A DNA stretch of 64,000 nucleotides from Phil1 sp964612925 (lineage in GTDB: Bacteria > Bacillota > Clostridia > Christensenellales > CAG-138). The notes under the pieces are model-generated. The model was given only the letters and a program-made list of their open reading frames with translations, was not told where the DNA came from and searched no databases. The stretch spans positions 62,001 through 126,000 of the forward strand of contig CAZTFU010000002.1 in the NCBI GenBank assembly GCA_964612925.1. The letters are read 5' to 3'. Below, one piece after another: positions 8,550 to 16,980 of the stretch; positions within the stretch are counted from its first letter, which is position 1, and every line of letters begins with the position of its first letter. The position numbers and the translations under genes are program-made.

Positions 8550-10363
8550 GCAAAAAAGGCAATAAAACCAAAAAGCTTTCGCCAAATCGCCGCCTTCTCA
8601 AATATGCGCGGCCGTATATAGGGCATTTTGCACTCGCATTTGCTATAATACTTGTGCTTGTTTGGCTTGAACTCTATCAACCGCAAATACTCGGTGATGC
8701 GGTTGATGAATGTGTTGCCAAGTACGAGACCGTTTCAAGTGAAGGCTTTAGCATAGAGGAGCTTAAAGAGCTTAGGGCGGACGATTTGAGCAATGTTATC
8801 AGGCTTGGCCTACTGTACCTTGCAACGGTGCTTGCAGTCATGGCATTAACGTATGCGCAGGCTACAATACTTGCAACCGTTGGCCAAAAGATAATTTACA
8901 ACCTGAGAAATGACATATTCAGCCACATGATGAAGCTTCATATAGGCTTCTATAACGACAATCCCATAGGCCGACTTGTAACAAGGGTTACAAACGACTG
9001 TGAAACGGTAAACGAAATGTTTACAAGCGTTATAGTAAACATACTCAAGAGCATTATAGTTCTTGTTGGCGTTATCGTAATGATGCTGAGCTATAACGTT
9101 AAGCTTTCGCTGTATATATTCATTGTACTACCTTTTGTTACAGTTGCTACATTTGTGTTCAGAACCGCAACACGAAAGATATATCGCATAATGCGTGCCA
9201 AAATATCGGAGCTTAACGGCTTCGTGGCGGAACATGTTTCGGGCATGAAGGTGGTTCAGGCATTTACCGCGGAAAACGATGTAAAGACGGATTTTGAAAA
9301 CAGGACGGAGGAGCTTCGCGGCATAAATATGCGCCAGCTTATGGCGTTCGCGCTGTACAGCCCGATTTCATATGTTATGAACATTGTTGCGCTTGCCATA
9401 CTTATATTCGTCGGCGGACATATGGTGCTTGAAAACGTCATAACGATAGGCACGATAGTTATATTCCAGCGCTATATAAACAAATTCTTCCAGCCAATTC
9501 AGGAACTTGCGGAACAGTTCAACACCATTCAATCCGCAAATGCTTGTGCGGAGCGCATATTCTGGCTGTTGGATACGGAACCCGAAATAAAGAACGATCC
9601 CGATGCGGTAAGCGTTGATTCTTTCAAGGGCAGAATAGAGTTCAAGAATGTCTGGTTTGCCTACAAGGGTGAAGATTGGGTACTGAAGGACGTTTCCTTT
9701 ACGGTTGAGCCCGGACAGCGCGTTGCATTTGTCGGCGCAACGGGCGCGGGTAAAACAACCATACAGAACCTTATCTGCCGCTATTATGATATCCAAAAGG
9801 GCAGCATCACCATTGACGGCATAGACGTAAAAAAGATAAAGACGGAAGATTTAAGGCGTAATATAGGGCAAATGCTTCAGGATGTATTCCTGTTCTCGGG
9901 CGATGTCAAGGACAATATTCGCTTAAACGAAACCTCTATATCCGATGAGGCCATAATGGAGGCCGCAAAGACCGTCAACGCAGCAACCTTCATTGAAAAG
10001 CTTGACGGCGGTTATTCACACAAGGTTATCGAGCGCGGCGCGGCATTTTCCGCAGGACAAAGGCAGCTTATATCCTTCGCACGTGCGCTTGCATTCAAAC
10101 CGTCGGTATTGATTCTTGATGAGGCGACGGCGAATATAGATACCGAAACCGAGGGCCTTATTCAGGATGCACTCGGAAAGCTTATGGAGGGTCGAACCAC
10201 AATCATGGTAGCGCACAGGCTTTCCACCATACAGAACGCGGACAACATAATTGTCATGCATAAGGGATGCATCGTTGAAGAGGGTACACATCAGGAACTG
10301 CTTGAACAGGGCGGCATATATTATAAGCTGTATAAGCTGCAATACGAACACGAAACCGCATAA
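8546..10363 (+). CDS. Heterodimeric ABC exporter, subunit 2 (catalytic Glu present)
   Basis: A 605-residue partner of the previous gene, same architecture, with an extra stretch between the first two membrane helices (residues about 50-80, ECVAKYETVSS onward). Walker A is GATGAGKTT and Walker B is LILDEATANID with the catalytic Glu526. The signature motif is FSAGQRQL rather than LSGGQ. In heterodimers the consensus-poor ATP site is built from Walker A/B of one subunit and the signature of the other, so this signature change pairs with Asp514 in subunit 1. MVAHRLST holds the switch His. A terminator follows directly, so this is a two-gene operon with no regulator gene attached. Confidence 0.93.
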   Translation: MSKKGNKTKKLSPNRRLLKYARPYIGHFALAFAIILVLVWLELYQPQILGDAVDECVAKYETVSSEGFSIEELKELRADDLSNVIRLGLLYLATVLAVMALTYAQATILATVGQKIIYNLRNDIFSHMMKLHIGFYNDNPIGRLVTRVTNDCETVNEMFTSVIVNILKSIIVLVGVIVMMLSYNVKLSLYIFIVLPFVTVATFVFRTATRKIYRIMRAKISELNGFVAEHVSGMKVVQAFTAENDVKTDFENRTEELRGINMRQLMAFALYSPISYVMNIVALAILIFVGGHMVLENVITIGTIVIFQRYINKFFQPIQELAEQFNTIQSANACAERIFWLLDTEPEIKNDPDAVSVDSFKGRIEFKNVWFAYKGEDWVLKDVSFTVEPGQRVAFVGATGAGKTTIQNLICRYYDIQKGSITIDGIDVKKIKTEDLRRNIGQMLQDVFLFSGDVKDNIRLNETSISDEAIMEAAKTVNAATFIEKLDGGYSHKVIERGAAFSAGQRQLISFARALAFKPSVLILDEATANIDTETEGLIQDALGKLMEGRTTIMVAHRLSTIQNADNIIVMHKGCIVEEGTHQELLEQGGIYYKLYKLQYEHETA

Positions 10364-10377
10364 CACAAAAAGGTCTA

Positions 10378-10413
10378 AAAGGAGCAGGGAACTATCTCTG
10401 CTCCCTTTTTTAT
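10378..10413 (+). terminator. Intrinsic terminator of the ABC exporter operon
   Basis: A 7-bp perfect stem (10381-10387 and 10398-10404) with a ten-base loop, then a T-rich tail (CTTTTTTTATT). It starts 15 bp after the stop codon. Confidence 0.85.
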
Positions 10414-10513
10414 TACAAAAAGCAGGAAAAAGTTGTCCGACGGTAAACAAGTGTTTTTACCTAAAATACACGGATTTTTCACACTTGACATTATGAGGAA
10501 ACAAACACATCGG

Positions 10514-10563
10514 TTTTTTCCATGGTAAAAAGCATTGATAAATACGATATGCTTTGGTAACAT
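10514..10563 (+). promoter_or_regulatory. Candidate promoter and operator region of the AGCS symporter gene
   Basis: TTGATA (10535-10540), 17 bp, TAACAT (10558-10563) is the best sigma-A match in the 276-bp gap. Two inverted repeats crowd it: a near-perfect 18-bp palindrome centred on CCATGG (10514-10531) just upstream of -35, and a 7-bp repeat (10529-10535 and 10549-10555) spanning -35 and the spacer. They look like binding sites for a dimeric regulator. No glycine riboswitch is recognisable. Confidence 0.4.
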
Positions 10564-10639
10564 ATTATAAAAGTCAGGGCAAAAAAGAATAGGGGTGTTC
10601 TTATTTGACTCAGAAATTCTATAGGAGGAATATCATTTT

Positions 10640-12061
10640 ATGAACGACGTTTTGCTCCCAATCGTACAAAAGATCAATGGGTATCTTTCAGACTATGTTT
10701 TGATCATCCTTCTCATTGGCTGCGGCTTGTATTTTTCTATTCGCACTAAATTTGTGCAGGTCCGTTGCTTTGGCGAAGGTATGAAGAATGTTTTCGGTAA
10801 TTTGTCACTCAAGGGCGGCAAGCAGGGCGGCGGTATGAGCTCTTTCCAGGCTCTTGCAACCGCAATAGCCGCACAGGTCGGTACCGGTAATATAGTCGGT
10901 GCCTGCGGCGCCATACTTGTCGGCGGCCCCGGTGCAATCTTCTGGATGTGGATAATCGCATTCCTCGGCATGGCTACCATTTATGCAGAAGCTGTTCTTG
11001 CACAGAAGACCCGTATTGTTAAGGAAGACGGACAGGTACACGGCGGCCCCGTTTACTACATCCGTACCGCATTCAAGGGCACCTTCGGTAAGATACTTGC
11101 CGGCTTCTTTGCCGTTGCTATCATAATAGCTCTCGGCTTCTTCGGCTGCATGGTTCAGTCCAATTCCATAGGTTCCACCATGAATACCGCTTTCGGTATC
11201 CCCACGTGGATTGTCGGTATTGTTCTTGTTATCATCTCCGCCTTCATATTCCTTGGCGGCATGGATCGTCTTGCATCCGTTACCGAAAAGGTAGTTCCCG
11301 TCATGGCGGCTTTCTACATCCTTGGCGGTCTGGTAATCTTCTTTGCCAATATAACCAAGGTTCCTCAGGCGTTCGGTCTTATCTTTAAGTATGCATTTGC
11401 TCCCCAGGCCATTATCGGCGGCGCATTCGGCGCGGCCATAAAGTCTGCTGTTTCTCAGGGCGCAAAGCGCGGCCTGTTCTCCAACGAAGCCGGTATGGGT
11501 TCTACCCCTCATGCCCATGCACAGGCCAATGTTAAGGATCCTCATGAACAGGGCACCGTTGCCATGATCGGCGTGTTTATCGACACCTTTGTGGTTCTCA
11601 CCATAACAGCCATCAGCGTTGTTATAACCCTTTACACCAGCGGCGGCATACTTGAAAGCGGCGTCATTCCCGAAGGCATCAATAAGACCAACCTTGCACA
11701 GACTGCATTCGGCACACTGCTCGGCGAGGCCGGCGGTAACATCTTCATAGCTATTGCACTGTTCTTCTTCGCATTCTCCACCGTTCTCGGCTGGAACATG
11801 TTCGGCAAGATCAACGTTGCATACCTCTTCGGTAAGACCCCTAAATCCGAGAAGATAGCCACTACCGCTTACACTGTAATCTCTATAATCTTCATATTCC
11901 TTGGCACTCTTGCCTCCAACGATCTGGTTTGGGAGCTGAGCGATATGTTCAACCAGCTTATGGTTATCCCCAACGTTATCGGCTTGATAGCGTGCAGCGG
12001 AATAATACTTTCCGTTACACACTTCAATAAAAAGAAAGACGAAATAAAGGTCGTTGAATAA
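10640..12061 (+). CDS. Sodium:alanine/glycine symporter family (AGCS) protein
   Basis: A 473-residue integral membrane protein of the alanine or glycine:cation symporter family. Family landmarks are GTGNIVGACGAI in an early segment, the GGPVYYI motif near residue 135, SNEAGMGSTPHAHAQA around residue 285 and GWNMFGK near residue 395; about ten or eleven hydrophobic segments can be seen. It should import alanine or glycine with sodium. A strong TAGGAGG site precedes the ATG. Its codon use differs from the neighbours: far more ATC, ACC, GGC and TTC, and fewer ATA codons, which suggests strong expression. It is flanked by terminators on both sides and so is a single-gene unit. Confidence 0.93.
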   Translation: MNDVLLPIVQKINGYLSDYVLIILLIGCGLYFSIRTKFVQVRCFGEGMKNVFGNLSLKGGKQGGGMSSFQALATAIAAQVGTGNIVGACGAILVGGPGAIFWMWIIAFLGMATIYAEAVLAQKTRIVKEDGQVHGGPVYYIRTAFKGTFGKILAGFFAVAIIIALGFFGCMVQSNSIGSTMNTAFGIPTWIVGIVLVIISAFIFLGGMDRLASVTEKVVPVMAAFYILGGLVIFFANITKVPQAFGLIFKYAFAPQAIIGGAFGAAIKSAVSQGAKRGLFSNEAGMGSTPHAHAQANVKDPHEQGTVAMIGVFIDTFVVLTITAISVVITLYTSGGILESGVIPEGINKTNLAQTAFGTLLGEAGGNIFIAIALFFFAFSTVLGWNMFGKINVAYLFGKTPKSEKIATTAYTVISIIFIFLGTLASNDLVWELSDMFNQLMVIPNVIGLIACSGIILSVTHFNKKKDEIKVVE

Positions 12062-12094
12062 TATCATCAACCTGTTTTTCACCTGAATGTAATG

Positions 12095-12132
12095 AATCAA
12101 GGCTCGAATTTCTTCGAGCCTTGATTCGTTTA
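12095..12132 (+). terminator. Intrinsic terminator of the AGCS gene
   Basis: A 14-bp perfect stem (12095-12108 and 12113-12126) closed by a TTTC loop, followed by CGTTT. It is the strongest hairpin in this part of the window. The tail is short, and it may also help end the convergent gene. Confidence 0.8.
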
Positions 12133-12149
12133 AGACTAATCCGACGGTT

Positions 12150-14765
12150 TTATTCGTTTTTATCTTCCGAAATACGTCCCTGTGCAAGCTTAACTGATGA
12201 TCTGTTTACGAGCGCATTTTTCTCCATAAGTTCACGCATGGCGGCCATTGCGGCATCCACCTGCTTTTTGAATTCGTTTGCGCTCAACCGCGCCGCGCCG
12301 TTTCCTGCAATTATAACTTGTTCCATCCTGTCGGATGTTGCGACCTCAACGCGATAGTTTTGGCTCAGTTCGTGGGATGTTTTTTCGATATATGTATCCG
12401 CGGTTTCGGCCTCCTTGGTATAGACAACGGTAATATTATTTATCTTTTCAATGCTTCCAACATGCCCTTTTATTCGATATGCATCGAAAACCAAAATGAT
12501 TTCACATTTTCTTACTCCCTTGTAATTGCACATAAGGTTTATCAGCCTGCTGCGCGCAAGTTCCATGTTGTCCTTGGCGATTTCCGCAAGTTCATCCCAT
12601 GCAAAAATAATGTTGTAACCGTCAACCAGCAAATAGTCCGCACCCGCGGGGAAGGGGGATATGGCTGTATCCGCTTGAACGGTTTTTGTATTGGTGCGTC
12701 TGAATGCCGCAAGCGGGTCACTCTTGATGGGCCCGTATGTGCGCTCATATATTCTTATAAGCTCCGCTTCATCTTCTCTTGAAAGCGGCTTATATGCGGA
12801 TACATTCGATGAAGGAACGGTTTTCGGCTTCAATGTCCTTTCAAGGTGCATGTGCTCAAAAACCTCATTCCACTTTACGGTATGCCCCGCACCATGTACG
12901 CAAAAGACGGAATCGGCAGGATTGAGTGTGTCGGCTTCGGCATTGTAGCATAGCTGAGCCACTACCTCATCGGTATTATGACATTCGCGGTATTCGCTGC
13001 CGATTATGCCAAGTCTGCCCATGCCATGGGTATACAGCGCAAGCTGAGATGAATAACCCTGCATTTTTACGGCGGGAGCAAATCCGCGTATAGTGGCGGT
13101 GGAGCCATCCTGTTCGGGAGCCGAAAATTCGGCACAAAGCCGTTGCATATCGCTTAATGCACGCCCTATGGATTGTTCGGGTACGCGCAATGAAAACTCA
13201 TACCATGGTTCAAGCAGCACGCTTTCCGCCTGCATCAAGCCTTGTCTGACTGCGCGATAGGTTGCCTGCCTGAAATCGCCGCCTTCGGTGTGTTTCAGGT
13301 GCGCTCGTCCCGAAACAAGCGTTATTTTAACATCCGTTATGGGAGAGCCCGTAAGAACACCTATGTGTGTTTTTTCGGCCAGATGTGTAAGAATAAGCCG
13401 CTGCCAGTTTTTATCGAGCTTTTCTTCCGAACAATCTGTACAAAGCACTATACCGCTCCCGCGCTTCAGCGGTTCAATAATGACGTGCACTTCGGCATAG
13501 TGCCTTAACGGTTCATAATGGCCCACGCCCTCAACCTTATTTGAAACGGTCTCCTTATAAAGTATACTGCCGTGGTCAAATGTGACTGCCATATTAAACC
13601 TGCTTTTCAAAAGGCTTTGCAGCACTTCCAACTGTATTTCGCCCATAACATGAACGTGTATTTCCTTTAATCGGTCATTCCATACAACGTTAAGTTCGGG
13701 CGTTTCATCTTCAATGCGTTTTAATGCGGTAAATACCTTGGCGATATCAAGCCCGTCGGCAGGTATTACGCGATATGCAAGCACGGGGGCGAGCATCGGC
13801 TTGGGAGAATTCTTTTCCACGCCAAGTCCTTCGCCCGGCCTTGCAAAAGAAAGGCCGCACAGCGCACATACATTCCCTTCAAACGCTTCTTCCACGGTTC
13901 TATACTTTGCACCCGAGTAAATGCGTATTTGATCAATCTTTTCGTTCCATTCTTTATTGCCGCTTGTGCCGCACAGTGTTGATTTGACCTTTAGTCTGCC
14001 CGAGGTTATCTTTACAAATGTCAGCCTTGTATCCTGCACATCGGTGGCTATCTTAAAAACCTTTGCTCCGAATTCCTTCTTATGATGTTGCTGTGCAGTA
14101 AAATGAGCAAGGCTGTCCAAAAGTTCGTCTATACCGTCAATTTTCAGTGCAGAACCGAAAAGGCAGGGGAATACGGCACGTGCTTTTACGGCCTTTATTA
14201 TGTTTGTATCGCTGACAGTGCCTGAAGTAAGGTAATCCTCGAGCATTTCTTCCGTACAGGTTGCAAGCTCTTCGTACAGCTCATTTTTCGGCCTTGTGGC
14301 CGAAAAGTCGATGAAGCCCGAGGATAACGCAGAAAGCTCGGCTATCAATTCAGCCCTTGACTTTGCGGCTATATCCATCTTATTTACAAAAACAAATGTT
14401 GGAATACTTGCGCGTTTAAGCATACGAAACAGCGTTTCCGTATGGCTTTGAACGCCGTCGGGAGCACTTATAACAAGAATTGCATAATCTATCACGTTAA
14501 GCGCGCGTTCCGCTTCGGATGAAAAGTCAACATGACCGGGAGTATCCAAAAGCACAAACTCACATTCGCCGTAATTCAGCTCGGCTTGTTTTGAAAAAAT
14601 GGTTATTCCGCGTTGTTTTTCAAGCATATGCGTATCAAGAAAGGCGTTGCCGTGGTCTACTCTGCCGACCCTTCTGAGCATACCGCTCGTGTAGAGCATA
14701 GCTTCGCTAAGGGTCGTTTTCCCTGAATCCACGTGGGCCAAAATGCCTAAGGTAAGTCGTTTCAT
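12150..14765 (-). CDS. TetM-like translational GTPase fused to a C-terminal NYN (Rae1/YacP-like) nuclease domain
   Basis: An 871-residue two-part protein. Residues 1 to about 640 form an EF-G/TetM-type ribosomal-protection GTPase: AHVDSGKTT (G1), RGITI (G2), DTPGH (G3), NKMD (G4) and FGSALK (G5), then domains II-V with the family's IPAD and HVMGEIQLEV motifs. A conserved-looking linker follows (about 640-710). Residues about 711-871 form a NYN/PIN-like domain with LLVDGYNI, LVFDAYR, ETADTYIEK and ATSDR; the four aspartates (about 715, 761, 790 and 812) match the acidic site of YacP/Rae1. Rae1 of Bacillus subtilis is a ribosome-associated endoribonuclease that docks at the A site, where TetM also binds. 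The fusion therefore suggests ribosome-coupled mRNA cleavage or rescue (inference); tetracycline resistance is not shown. ATG at 14765 is preferred over TTG at 14777; neither has a strong ribosome binding site. Confidence 0.88.
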   Translation of the reverse strand: MKRLTLGILAHVDSGKTTLSEAMLYTSGMLRRVGRVDHGNAFLDTHMLEKQRGITIFSKQAELNYGECEFVLLDTPGHVDFSSEAERALNVIDYAILVISAPDGVQSHTETLFRMLKRASIPTFVFVNKMDIAAKSRAELIAELSALSSGFIDFSATRPKNELYEELATCTEEMLEDYLTSGTVSDTNIIKAVKARAVFPCLFGSALKIDGIDELLDSLAHFTAQQHHKKEFGAKVFKIATDVQDTRLTFVKITSGRLKVKSTLCGTSGNKEWNEKIDQIRIYSGAKYRTVEEAFEGNVCALCGLSFARPGEGLGVEKNSPKPMLAPVLAYRVIPADGLDIAKVFTALKRIEDETPELNVVWNDRLKEIHVHVMGEIQLEVLQSLLKSRFNMAVTFDHGSILYKETVSNKVEGVGHYEPLRHYAEVHVIIEPLKRGSGIVLCTDCSEEKLDKNWQRLILTHLAEKTHIGVLTGSPITDVKITLVSGRAHLKHTEGGDFRQATYRAVRQGLMQAESVLLEPWYEFSLRVPEQSIGRALSDMQRLCAEFSAPEQDGSTATIRGFAPAVKMQGYSSQLALYTHGMGRLGIIGSEYRECHNTDEVVAQLCYNAEADTLNPADSVFCVHGAGHTVKWNEVFEHMHLERTLKPKTVPSSNVSAYKPLSREDEAELIRIYERTYGPIKSDPLAAFRRTNTKTVQADTAISPFPAGADYLLVDGYNIIFAWDELAEIAKDNMELARSRLINLMCNYKGVRKCEIILVFDAYRIKGHVGSIEKINNITVVYTKEAETADTYIEKTSHELSQNYRVEVATSDRMEQVIIAGNGAARLSANEFKKQVDAAMAAMRELMEKNALVNRSSVKLAQGRISEDKNE

Positions 14766-14794
14766 AGTGCAATCCAATCTTTTAGGATTGTAAT

Positions 14795-14824
14795 ATTATA
14801 CATATCTTTGCCCCATCAATGCAA
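14795..14824 (-). promoter_or_regulatory. Sigma-A-type promoter of the GTPase-nuclease gene
   Basis: Minus-strand TTGCAT (14824-14819), 18 bp, TATAAT (14800-14795). It lies back to back with the MATE promoter, the two -35 boxes only 6 bp apart. Confidence 0.6.
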
Positions 14825-14830
14825 TACGCC

Positions 14831-14859
14831 TTGCCAACGGGCAAGCAAACAAATATAAT
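14831..14859 (+). promoter_or_regulatory. Sigma-A-type promoter of the MATE gene
   Basis: TTGCCA (14831-14836), exactly 17 bp, perfect TATAAT (14854-14859). The start would be near 14866, leaving a 50-base leader that contains a short GTTTTAGACG-type hairpin. Confidence 0.7.
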
Positions 14860-14915
14860 ATGGCATTGTGAGTTGCGTTTTAGACGCACGATTTTTAGCT
14901 AAAGAAGGACGGATT

Positions 14916-16268
14916 ATGACCAACGATCTTACTGTCGGAAAAAGCGAAAGAGTGCTTTGGCGGTTTTGTTTGCCGCTTTTCGGTAGCATTATATTTCAAC
15001 AGTTGTATAATATTGCGGACAGCCTTGTTGCGGGCAAGTTTATCGGGGAAAATGCGCTTGCCGCCGTTGGCAACAGCTATGAAATAACACTCATTTTTAT
15101 CGCTTTTGCTTTTGGTTGCAATATAGGCGGGTCGGTTATCACGGCTCAGCTTTTCGGGGCAAAACGTTTTGCGGATATGAAAACGGCCGTAAGCACAACC
15201 TTTTTGGCAAGCGGTGTTTTGTGTGCTGTACTTATGGCCGTGGGTCTGCCGCTGTGCAATGAACTGCTTGCGCTTATAAATACTCCAATGGAGGTCATGG
15301 AAGATTCCGCACTGTATCTTCGAATATATATTTACGGCCTGCCGTTTGTATTTTTCTATAATGTGGCCACGGGTATATTCTCGGCACTTGGGGATTCAAA
15401 AACTCCGTTTTATTTCCTTGCCGCTTCATCGCTCAGCAATATCGGAGCGGATATCCTTTTTGTAACCGAGTTCAATATGGGCGTTGCGGGCGTTGCGTGG
15501 GCAACGTTTATTTGCCAAGGCGTAAGTTGCGTGCTATCACTGTTGTTTGTCTTTTTGAAGCTTAAAAAGGTAGAATCCGAGCATAGTTCGCGCCTGTTCT
15601 CGGCAAAGCTGTTAAAGCAAATTGCCAAGATTGCAATACCGAGCGTTTTGCAACAGAGCTTTATTTCCGTTGGCAACATAATCATACAGGGCGTTATAAA
15701 TTCATTCGGCACGGCGGTAATGGCAGGCTATTCTTCGGGAGTCAAGCTTAATAATCTCGTTGTGACCTCATTTACAACGTTGGGCAACGGTGTGTCCAAT
15801 TTCACCGCACAAAACATAGGTGCGGCAAAGCCCGAACGAGTAAAGAGCGGCTATTGGGCAGGAACAAAGATGGTATGGATGCTGTCCGTTCCGCTGACAT
15901 TACTGTATTTTCTTCTTGGCGATAAGCTGTCGCTACTCTTCCTTGAACAGCCCACCGAGCTTGCGCTTCAAACCTCGGTAACATATCTTCGCATTCTTTC
16001 GCCGTTCTATGCAGTGGTATCGGCAAAGCTTGTTGCGGATGGCGTACTCAGGGGCAGCGGGCGAATGAAGCAGTTTATGGCCTCAACTTTCACCGACCTT
16101 CTTCTAAGGGTTGTGCTTGCGGCGATGCTTTCTTCAACATCGCTTGGCTCAACAGGTATATGGGTTGCATGGCCAATAGGCTGGTGTACGGCAACGGTAC
16201 TGTCTGTGCTGTTTTGCAAAAAGAGTATTGAGCAGGGCATGAGCAACAATGCGGAACACACGGCCTAA
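14916..16268 (+). CDS. MATE family multidrug/metabolite exporter
   Basis: A 450-residue membrane protein with about twelve hydrophobic segments in two six-helix halves. The N-terminal FCLPLFGSIIFQQLYNIADSLVAGKFIGENALAAVG is the usual first helix pair of clostridial MATE proteins (shown here as context, residues about 15-50), and the second half repeats the pattern with IPSVLQQSFISVG. MATE proteins export cationic compounds in exchange for sodium or protons. The ATG at 14916 follows AGAAGGA; an upstream in-frame start at 14868 would lie at the predicted transcription start and is rejected. It is divergent from the ribosomal-protection-type GTPase, so both might respond to the same inhibitor, but that is only a guess. 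Confidence 0.92.
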   Translation: MTNDLTVGKSERVLWRFCLPLFGSIIFQQLYNIADSLVAGKFIGENALAAVGNSYEITLIFIAFAFGCNIGGSVITAQLFGAKRFADMKTAVSTTFLASGVLCAVLMAVGLPLCNELLALINTPMEVMEDSALYLRIYIYGLPFVFFYNVATGIFSALGDSKTPFYFLAASSLSNIGADILFVTEFNMGVAGVAWATFICQGVSCVLSLLFVFLKLKKVESEHSSRLFSAKLLKQIAKIAIPSVLQQSFISVGNIIIQGVINSFGTAVMAGYSSGVKLNNLVVTSFTTLGNGVSNFTAQNIGAAKPERVKSGYWAGTKMVWMLSVPLTLLYFLLGDKLSLLFLEQPTELALQTSVTYLRILSPFYAVVSAKLVADGVLRGSGRMKQFMASTFTDLLLRVVLAAMLSSTSLGSTGIWVAWPIGWCTATVLSVLFCKKSIEQGMSNNAEHTA

Positions 16269-16283
16269 CGTACCTACATTCGT

Positions 16284-16312
16284 TTGACTTGCGCAGGAAT
16301 CGCGGATATAAT
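16284..16312 (+). promoter_or_regulatory. Strong sigma-A-type promoter of the TetR-nagB unit
   Basis: TTGACT (16284-16289), exactly 17 bp, perfect TATAAT (16307-16312), only 15 bp after the MATE stop codon. Start near 16319 gives a leader of about 49 bases. It is one of the best promoter matches in the window. Confidence 0.75.
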
Positions 16313-16367
16313 AAAAAGCAACCGTTGTTATATCAATGAAAACGAACGATAACGAAGGAGACGTATC

Positions 16368-16943
16368 ATGCCGCCAAGTTTCTTGTTCAAGCGAGAAGAA
16401 GTGGTATCTGCCGCAATAAACGTAATAAGGAAAAACGGCGCCGACGGCCTTACGGCAAGGTCGCTTGCGGCTGAACTTGGCTGTTCGGTAAAGCCGATAT
16501 TCGGTCTATTCAAAAACATGGAGGAAGTTCGGTTTGAGTGTATAAAGGCTGCCGATAAAATTTATATTGACAGCATTAACAAGGCCGCATTAACGAACGA
16601 CAAACCATATAAGGCCATGGGCATGGCGTATATACGTTTTGCAAAGGAAGAAAAAGAGCTTTTTAAGCTGCTTTTTATGCGAGACCGATCGGCCGAAAAG
16701 ATTAACACCGCCGAGGATGAAGAAAGGGCCGCTGAGTATGTGCGTATGATATCCTCCGCAACAGGATTAAATGAACAGGATGCTTATTTATTGCACATAG
16801 AATTGTGGGTATACGTTCACGGTGTTGCAACAATGCTTGCAACGGATTACCTTGATTGGGACAGCCAATTTATAAGCAATTCACTCACGGATTGCTATAC
16901 AGGTCTTTTACATAGGTTCAAAAGCAGAAATACGGAGCAATAG
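16368..16943 (+). CDS. TetR/AcrR-family transcriptional regulator
   Basis: A 191-residue one-component repressor. The N-terminal three-helix DNA-binding domain reads EEVVSAAINVIRKNGADGLTARSLAAELG (in two pieces of the usual TetR pattern) followed by CSVKPIFGLFKNMEEV, the recognition helix and its exit. The C-terminal part (residues about 65-190) is all helical with a WVYVHGVATM segment seen in many AcrR-type effector domains (TetR_C-like). A GAAGGAG site precedes the ATG. nagB follows after 37 bp on the same transcript, so the regulator may control amino-sugar use, the MATE exporter upstream, or itself. Effector unknown. Confidence 0.88.
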   Translation: MPPSFLFKREEVVSAAINVIRKNGADGLTARSLAAELGCSVKPIFGLFKNMEEVRFECIKAADKIYIDSINKAALTNDKPYKAMGMAYIRFAKEEKELFKLLFMRDRSAEKINTAEDEERAAEYVRMISSATGLNEQDAYLLHIELWVYVHGVATMLATDYLDWDSQFISNSLTDCYTGLLHRFKSRNTEQ

Positions 16944-16980
16944 AATCTTTTTATAATAACAAGCACAGGAGAAACAAAAG

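Noticed and set aside
10414..10639. Glycine or other riboswitch before the AGCS gene
   Set aside because: The conserved glycine aptamer motifs are not visible; the hairpins present are short and look like operator or chance repeats.
10805..12187. 460-codon minus-strand reading frame opposite the AGCS symporter gene
   Set aside because: It mirrors the biased codon pattern of the real gene, crosses the terminator, has no ribosome binding site and encodes no recognisable protein.
12150..14765. Plain tetracycline-resistance gene
   Set aside because: The GTPase part resembles ribosomal-protection proteins, but the extra nuclease domain and core-genome setting do not support calling it an acquired resistance gene.
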